Positions 60,766 through 63,792 of a stretch of DNA of 63,792 bases are shown in pieces (position 1 is the stretch's first letter; each line of letters starts with the position of its first letter). The notes below the pieces were generated by a model. It saw nothing but the letters and a program-made list of their open reading frames with translations. It ran no database searches and was not told the DNA's origin. The stretch covers positions 1,346 to 65,137 of the IMG/VR virus record IMGVR_UViG_3300029787_000028. One strand, written 5' to 3'. Both the position numbers and the translations under genes were made by a program. Origin of the DNA: a virus.

Positions 60766-60800
60766 GGGGGCACACATCACATCATATGATATGCACCCCC
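60766..60800 (-). terminator. GGGGG/CCCCC hairpin, possible leftward terminator
   Basis: GGGGG (60766-60770) with CCCCC (60796-60800), enclosing the palindrome ATCATATGAT (60781-60790). Same place relative to the repeat element as the hairpin at 57312. Just after the gene ending at 60807. Confidence 0.5.
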
Positions 60801-60806
60801 TTCACA

Positions 60807-61436
60807 TCACATCAACTCTGAAAGCTGACGGAGGGACAGGTCGCTGAAGCTGACTTCGTTGGCCGTTCCATCCAATGGGAACTCCAAATCAAGCTTCGCT
60901 TGGAAAGCCTTCAGCACCTCTTCCTTTTGAGCCTTCGCCCTTTGTGTGATACGTTCCGTGCTTCCGTTGGCCTTGCTGACCTCAGCGACAGCTTTCTGTG
61001 CTTCCTTGACGGAAGCCTTGGGCTTGTGCTTGGATGGTGTGATAGGTGTATCAGGGCGGCCATGGAAGGCTTTCTCTTGGCGGTCAGCTACCCTTTGGGT
61101 AGGGGTGGCTTTCTTGGTCGTCGTCTTACGACGCTTTGGCTTGGCCTTGGCTTTGGGCTTGGTCACCTTTGGTGGCTCTTGTGTCATACCCTGTGATACG
61201 AGGAACTGCTTGAACAACTCCATCATCTCATCAGCCCCTTGGGGCTGATCTGTGTGTGATACCTTAGGCTTGGGTGCCTTGGGTTTGGGGAGTTCGACTG
61301 CTTCAACGAACTCAAGGAGTTCATTGATGGCCTTTCGAGCAGCCCCTTTCTTCACCTTGGAAGGTGAGAAGTAGAACTCATTGACTGAGACAGACACTGC
61401 CTTCAGCAGTGAAACACGATTGGTTGACTTTTTCAT
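60807..61436 (-). CDS. Lys/Pro/Ala-rich early protein, possibly DNA-binding
   Basis: 209 residues. Middle third is histone H1-like low complexity (KPKAPKPKVSH, KVTKPKAKAKPKRRKTTTKKATP); the ends are helical (KGAARKAINELLEFVEAVELP; VLKAFQAKLDLEFPLDG). A non-specific DNA-binding role is inferred from charge. The gene carries about seven tight hairpins (e.g. 9-bp 61230-61249). The start codon lies in hairpin 61432-61446. Confidence 0.68.
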   Translation of the reverse strand: MKKSTNRVSLLKAVSVSVNEFYFSPSKVKKGAARKAINELLEFVEAVELPKPKAPKPKVSHTDQPQGADEMMELFKQFLVSQGMTQEPPKVTKPKAKAKPKRRKTTTKKATPTQRVADRQEKAFHGRPDTPITPSKHKPKASVKEAQKAVAEVSKANGSTERITQRAKAQKEEVLKAFQAKLDLEFPLDGTANEVSFSDLSLRQLSELM

Positions 61437-61465
61437 TGAAAATGAATTTGAAAATGTGAAGTTTG
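61432..61465 (-). promoter_or_regulatory. Start-codon hairpin plus CAAACTTCACA leader
   Basis: Leader at 61465-61455 (minus), 18 bases before ATG 61436. TTCATT (61432-61437) pairs with AATGAA (61441-61446) around a 3-base loop, so the AUG is inside the stem. Confidence 0.7.
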
Positions 61466-61484
61466 AAGTTGAAAGGGAGGGGTC

Positions 61485-61524
61485 GTTACTGACACTGTTC
61501 GTAAGAACTCACAGTGTCTGTAAC
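61485..61524 (-). promoter_or_regulatory. Strong intergenic hairpin
   Basis: GTTAC-T-GACACTGT (61485-61498) pairs with ACAGTGTC-T-GTAAC (61511-61524): 13 bp with one T-T mismatch; inside, GTTC/GAAC is an alternative. Lies between the genes at 61543 and 61436. No T run after it on the minus strand. Confidence 0.78.
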
Positions 61525-61542
61525 TCCCCCTCTGTTGGTTGG

Positions 61543-61683
61543 TCAGTCCATCAACTCGTTGATGATGGCTTGCTGAAGGTCTGTCGAGAGTTCAAGGAAC
61601 TCCGCATCATACCACAGGGTGGCAGGTGAAGGAGTCCAGAAGATTTCAAGCAAGGCTTGAACTTTGAGGGTTGAATTATCCAT
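61543..61683 (-). CDS. 46-residue early protein
   Basis: ATG 61683 (MDNSTLKVQALLEIFWTPSP) chosen because the CAAACTTCACA leader ends 10 bases before; the longer frame is unlikely. LWYDAEFLELSTDLQQAIINELMD at the end. The short gene holds three perfect mini-hairpins. Function unknown. Confidence 0.6.
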   Translation of the reverse strand: MDNSTLKVQALLEIFWTPSPATLWYDAEFLELSTDLQQAIINELMD

Positions 61684-61704
61684 CGAAGATGATTGTGAAG
61701 TTTG
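61681..61704 (-). promoter_or_regulatory. Start-codon hairpin plus CAAACTTCACA leader
   Basis: Leader at 61704-61694 (minus). CATC (61681-61684) pairs with GATG (61688-61691) around GAA, covering the start codon. Confidence 0.65.
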
Positions 61705-61716
61705 ACAAGGGATAAA

Positions 61717-61738
61717 CAGACCCCCCAAAGGGGGTCTG
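61717..61738 (-). terminator. 9-bp hairpin, possible leftward terminator
   Basis: CAGACCCCC (61717-61725) pairs with GGGGGTCTG (61730-61738), loop CAAA. On the minus strand TTTATCCC follows. It lies between the first and second early genes. Confidence 0.65.
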
Positions 61739-61749
61739 AGATACTGCTT

Positions 61750-62178
61750 TCAGCAGTGGTTGAAGAACTTGATTTTCTCTTCCAAAGGAAGAGAGCGAGC
61801 CCACTTACATTCCTCTTCGAGGACATCTTGGAATTTCATTCCAAAGGGTTGTAGCAGAGCTACAATGTTTCTGAACTCAACAACTGTGTTGTTGACTCTG
61901 TCAGAAGCAGCGAAGTAAACTTCGCCATCTTCGACATCGACTTCAAACAAGGTTCCCTTGTCAGTTTGGTACTGAGCAAATTGAACAAGTTCAAATTGCT
62001 GCTCTTCCAACTCTTCGAGTTGTGACTCGACTTCGTCGAATACTGCCTTCGGCAGCTTGATGTCCTTCGGACATTCGAAGACTCTGATGATTTCGTCAAC
62101 GACGTAGTCGTTGTTGAACAGGGCTACAACTTCGTTGTAAGAGTACTGCTTCGCAGTAGGTTGAATTGATGTGTTCAT
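61750..62178 (-). CDS. First early gene; its DNA is a string of mini-hairpins
   Basis: 142 residues from ATG 62178 (MNTSIQPTAKQYSYNEVVAL), 11 bases after the leader; the extension to 62244 reads through the promoter. Acidic: VESQLEELEEQQFELVQFAQYQ, VDVEDGEVYFAASDRVNNTVVEF, ends KIKFFNHC. No family recognised. It is the first gene from the leftward promoter (62220-62251). About seventeen perfect 5-8 bp inverted repeats with 2-3 base loops fill it. Confidence 0.7.
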   Translation of the reverse strand: MNTSIQPTAKQYSYNEVVALFNNDYVVDEIIRVFECPKDIKLPKAVFDEVESQLEELEEQQFELVQFAQYQTDKGTLFEVDVEDGEVYFAASDRVNNTVVEFRNIVALLQPFGMKFQDVLEEECKWARSLPLEEKIKFFNHC

Positions 62179-62189
62179 CGTAGATGAAT

Positions 62190-62200
62190 TGTGAAGTTTG
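62190..62200 (-). promoter_or_regulatory. CAAACTTCACA leader of the first early gene
   Basis: Exact 11-mer, 11 bases before ATG 62178. The start codon lies in hairpin TTCATC/GATGAA (62174-62188), and a small hairpin GGCAA/TTGCC (62204-62215) precedes the leader. Confidence 0.75.
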
Positions 62201-62219
62201 ACTGGCAACATTGCCGCCA

Positions 62220-62251
62220 CAAAGGTATGGGCAACTTCTGGCAAAATCCAA
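62220..62251 (-). promoter_or_regulatory. Leftward early promoter
   Basis: Minus strand: TTG (62251-62249), 21 bases, TACCTTTG (62227-62220), matching TTG-N19/21-TAnnTTTG. Transcription would begin near 62214, about 36 bases before the first early gene. The best candidate for the main early promoter. Confidence 0.7.
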
Positions 62252-62777
62252 CCCTCTTCTTACTGCGCGATTTTTCCCGCGTGAAGGTTACGAAGTAACC
62301 CGTGCGAAAACAGGCGAAGAAGTGGCCTCGCGCCCAAGCATCATGCGGCGTATGTGCGAGGTTCGACGTTGTTAGTGTTAGTTGGTTGGGATAGTCAATA
62401 GCAAACCCTGTACGTTACTGTATGTGGTCCTTTGGACTGCGCGTGGTAAGGCGTAGGGGTTTTGTCCCCCTGATGGAATTGTCAATACTTTCCAGGGATT
62501 TGGCAGGGCCTTGGCCTTTCTCTTCCGTTGTTAGAACCCCTTGGGGTTCCAACAAAGCTGAAAAGATGTGGCAAAGTTGACCAAAGGTCAAGGGGAGGGG
62601 GGTCTCGCAGCGCATTTGTGTATGCAGGTGTAGACGTACACAGGTGTATATAATCCCCACGGTGCGTATTTCTCCGCTTTTTTCTCAATGATCGTTCGCT
62701 CATCGACTTCGAGTGGGAGCATTAACCACAGCCTGATCAAACACTTACACCCTGTTGCTTCTAGTGGCTGTTCAGGG

Positions 62778-62808
62778 TTGACTTTTAAAATTTTCTAGTA
62801 TAACTTTG
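62778..62808 (+). promoter_or_regulatory. Rightward Bacteroidota-type promoter 1
   Basis: TTG (62778-62780), 20 bases, TAACTTTG (62801-62808). Fits TTG-N19/21-TAnnTTTG. Would start transcription near 62814, giving a leader of about 160 bases to ATG 62973. Confidence 0.65.
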
Positions 62809-62937
62809 CTAAACTATTTAGAAGGTTGTCACTGTACAGATGGTTGTGTGTGCACACAAAGCTGATGCGCGTACTCTCGTGGGTAACAACTATTACTATA
62901 ACGCAGGGATAGCTGTGTTTTGTGCGTAACCAGGCTG

Positions 62938-62967
62938 TTGTAGTCCTCTGCAGAACGTTTATATTTG
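62938..62967 (+). promoter_or_regulatory. Rightward Bacteroidota-type promoter 2
   Basis: TTG (62938-62940), 19 bases, TATATTTG (62960-62967). ATG 62973 is only 5 bases after the box, so the mRNA would be leaderless. The best-formed promoter in the window. Confidence 0.75.
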
Positions 62968-62972
62968 CAGGT

Positions 62973-63792
62973 ATGAGATCTAAAGTCAAGAGAAAGCGTG
63001 GTTTGCAGCCTATTAAGAGGTATGAGCATGGTGGCCCGCATGATGTTCTTGGAAATCCTATCCCACCAGCATCCAGGGCTGACACCGCTAGGCTTGTAAG
63101 TGCGGGTCAGGCGCAGATGCAGGAGCTTTTAGATCAGGGGTATATTCCTTTTGGTGAGTCAGCCATTAAAGACACTGACACCAGAACAGACTGGGTTAGT
63201 GCTGATAGAGGATTCTTTGCAGATAACAGCATACTTCTAGGTGAGATTGAAGATGCCATGCTTGAAAAGCCATGGTTGGCGTACAAGATGTATCCTCCTG
63301 GATATTCTGCATTGGTTGCAGATGATCTGGACTGGAGCAGCGGATTCTTTTCAAAGTACGCTAGGAAGGTAGAGAAGTTTGTTGAAGACAACCAGAGGAA
63401 ATACTTTAGAGATCGCCCATTTAGTCAACTTAAAGAAAGTCTAGAAGAACTTTTAGAAAACAAAGATCAGAGCTCTTTCTACAGAGTAACGCAATCTTTA
63501 AACAGATTTGTAGATCTAGCCAAGCAGTTTCCTGGGAGAAATGACGATATGCTTTATACAGAGAGCATAAAGGATGCTGTTGGTGATTTGAGATCTTACG
63601 ATCAAAAGCTAGAACGACTTAATGCAGTTCAAGATTTTGCTGAGATCCCCGTTTTCCCATTGGACGACGAGGGCAACAGAAGAAGACAGACTGTAGAAGA
63701 AGAGTACGGGAGGTCTATTGACAGCTCTCCTGCGAAATTTGGAGGCACAAGATCTAAAGAAGATGCTCGATTCTACAGAGAAATTAACAGAT
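62973..63792 (+). CDS. Virion-associated protein with RYEHGG N-terminus (partial)
   Basis: Open from ATG 62973 to the window edge (273 codons, no stop). Begins MRSKVKRKRGLQPIKRYEHG, followed by GPHDVLGNP. The RYEHGGxHD motif is also at the start of the protein at 44006. The rest is charged and helical (FGESAIKDTDTRTDWVSADR; KYARKVEKFVEDNQRKYF; FNRFVDLAKQFPGRNDD-like segment near residue 175). Probably an internal or tail-associated structural protein, first in a rightward operon. Confidence 0.68.
   Translation, partial: MRSKVKRKRGLQPIKRYEHGGPHDVLGNPIPPASRADTARLVSAGQAQMQELLDQGYIPFGESAIKDTDTRTDWVSADRGFFADNSILLGEIEDAMLEKPWLAYKMYPPGYSALVADDLDWSSGFFSKYARKVEKFVEDNQRKYFRDRPFSQLKESLEELLENKDQSSFYRVTQSLNRFVDLAKQFPGRNDDMLYTESIKDAVGDLRSYDQKLERLNAVQDFAEIPVFPLDDEGNRRRQTVEEEYGRSIDSSPAKFGGTRSKEDARFYREINR

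Larger units (their letters stand above)
61550..62188. repeat. Array of perfect mini-hairpins
   Basis: Stem/loop spans: 61550-61563, 61588-61602, 61645-61661, 61717-61738, 61743-61757, 61776-61794, 61811-61823, 61828-61844, 61849-61865, 61877-61895, 61910-61925, 61947-61961, 61981-61994, 62008-62022, 62027-62039, 62043-62055, 62060-62074, 62097-62113, 62125-62139, 62144-62158, 62174-62188. Stems 5-9 bp, loops 2-4 bases; ten loops are TTC on the plus strand (GAA in the transcript). The TTC loops fall in all three codon phases, so the signal is in the nucleic acid, not the protein. Confidence 0.9.
62245..62972. other. Non-coding control region with inverted repeats
   Basis: No convincing gene in 62179-62972. 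It holds the early promoter at the left, then tight inverted repeats (GGTTAC-GAA-GTAACC 62286-62300; GAACCCC-TT-GGGGTTC 62534-62549 extended by TTGTT/AACAA; TTGACC-AAA-GGTCAA 62577-62591; weaker ones near 62427, 62455 and 62507), an AT-rich stretch near 62780-62820, and two rightward promoters. A replication origin here is possible but not shown. Confidence 0.6.

Noticed and set aside
60900-61248. Plus-strand frames opposite the Lys/Pro-rich gene
   Set aside because: Two overlapping plus-strand frames there are Leu/Gly-rich mirrors of the Lys/Pro-rich coding strand, with no promoter or leader.
61550-62188. Possible CRISPR-like or REP array
   Set aside because: The units are different inverted repeats of different length with no common repeat or spacer structure, and they lie within coding sequence.
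62688-62799. 36-codon plus-strand frame in the control region
   Set aside because: Starts MIVRSSTSSG; no leader, no coding pattern, and it crosses the -33 box of a well-formed promoter.
1-63792. Window ends joining as a circular genome
   Set aside because: The open frame at the right end does not continue in frame into the gene cut at position 1, and I see no terminal repeat, so sequence is probably missing between the ends.

Overview
The window is most of a tailed-phage genome, probably a short-tailed (podovirus-like) virulent phage of a marine member of the Bacteroidota. The host call rests on several signs seen in the sequence: repeated -7 boxes of the Bacteroidota type (TAnnTTTG, several as TATATTTG); A-rich leaders without clear Shine-Dalgarno sites; a phage gene for a protein with a type IX secretion (T9SS) C-terminal sorting domain and GCTDP-type repeats typical of Flavobacteriales surface proteins; and a BT4734/VirE-N type primase. 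No integrase, repressor/lysogeny module, DNA polymerase or RNA polymerase is visible. Both window ends cut genes (1-108 and 62973-63792).

Layout. (1) 1-5892, rightward: end of a structural gene, two small basic proteins, an M15 endolysin, and a pair of paralogous sugar-binding/fibre proteins. (2) 5889-9177: a lone leftward winged-helix-like gene, then small rightward genes including a GroES-like co-chaperonin and an HNH nuclease, followed by a tRNA-Arg(TCT) and an atypical tRNA-like element. (3) 9158-26701: terminase, portal, fibres with a collagen-like stretch, small basic proteins, head decoration proteins, scaffold, major capsid protein, head fibre and two connector/ring proteins. (4) 26701-43587: a 2499-residue tail-nozzle protein with dockerin-like and ConA-like modules, then its partner and three internal/ejected proteins (the last 1860 residues). 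(5) 43556-48651: holin, a T9SS-type exported protein, an outer-membrane-barrel-like protein, a membrane coiled-coil protein and an exported thioredoxin-fold protein lacking its CxxC.

(6) 48653-62178, leftward: the early/replication operon. From promoter to end it runs: about twenty small accessory genes, a DnaA-C-like protein, a single-strand annealing protein, HTH protein, RecE-like exonuclease, SSB-like protein, DUF1599-like protein, primase-helicase, T7 endonuclease I-like resolvase and a further PD-(D/E)xK nuclease. Genes are packed with ATGA/TGATG overlaps. (7) 62179-62972 is a 794-base non-coding control region with a leftward promoter at its left end and two tandem rightward promoters at its right end.

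Most unusual signals: a dense array of perfect mini-hairpins (5-9 bp stems, mostly 2-4 base loops, often GAA on the transcribed strand) that fills the first early gene and extends into its neighbours and the control region, without respect for reading frame; a repeated cassette of upstream hairpin + CAAACTTCACA leader, often with the start codon inside a small hairpin; a duplicated 35-base element in front of two tiny membrane peptides; -7 boxes placed only 4-5 bases before start codons (apparently leaderless mRNAs); and the T9SS/outer-membrane pair in the late operon.
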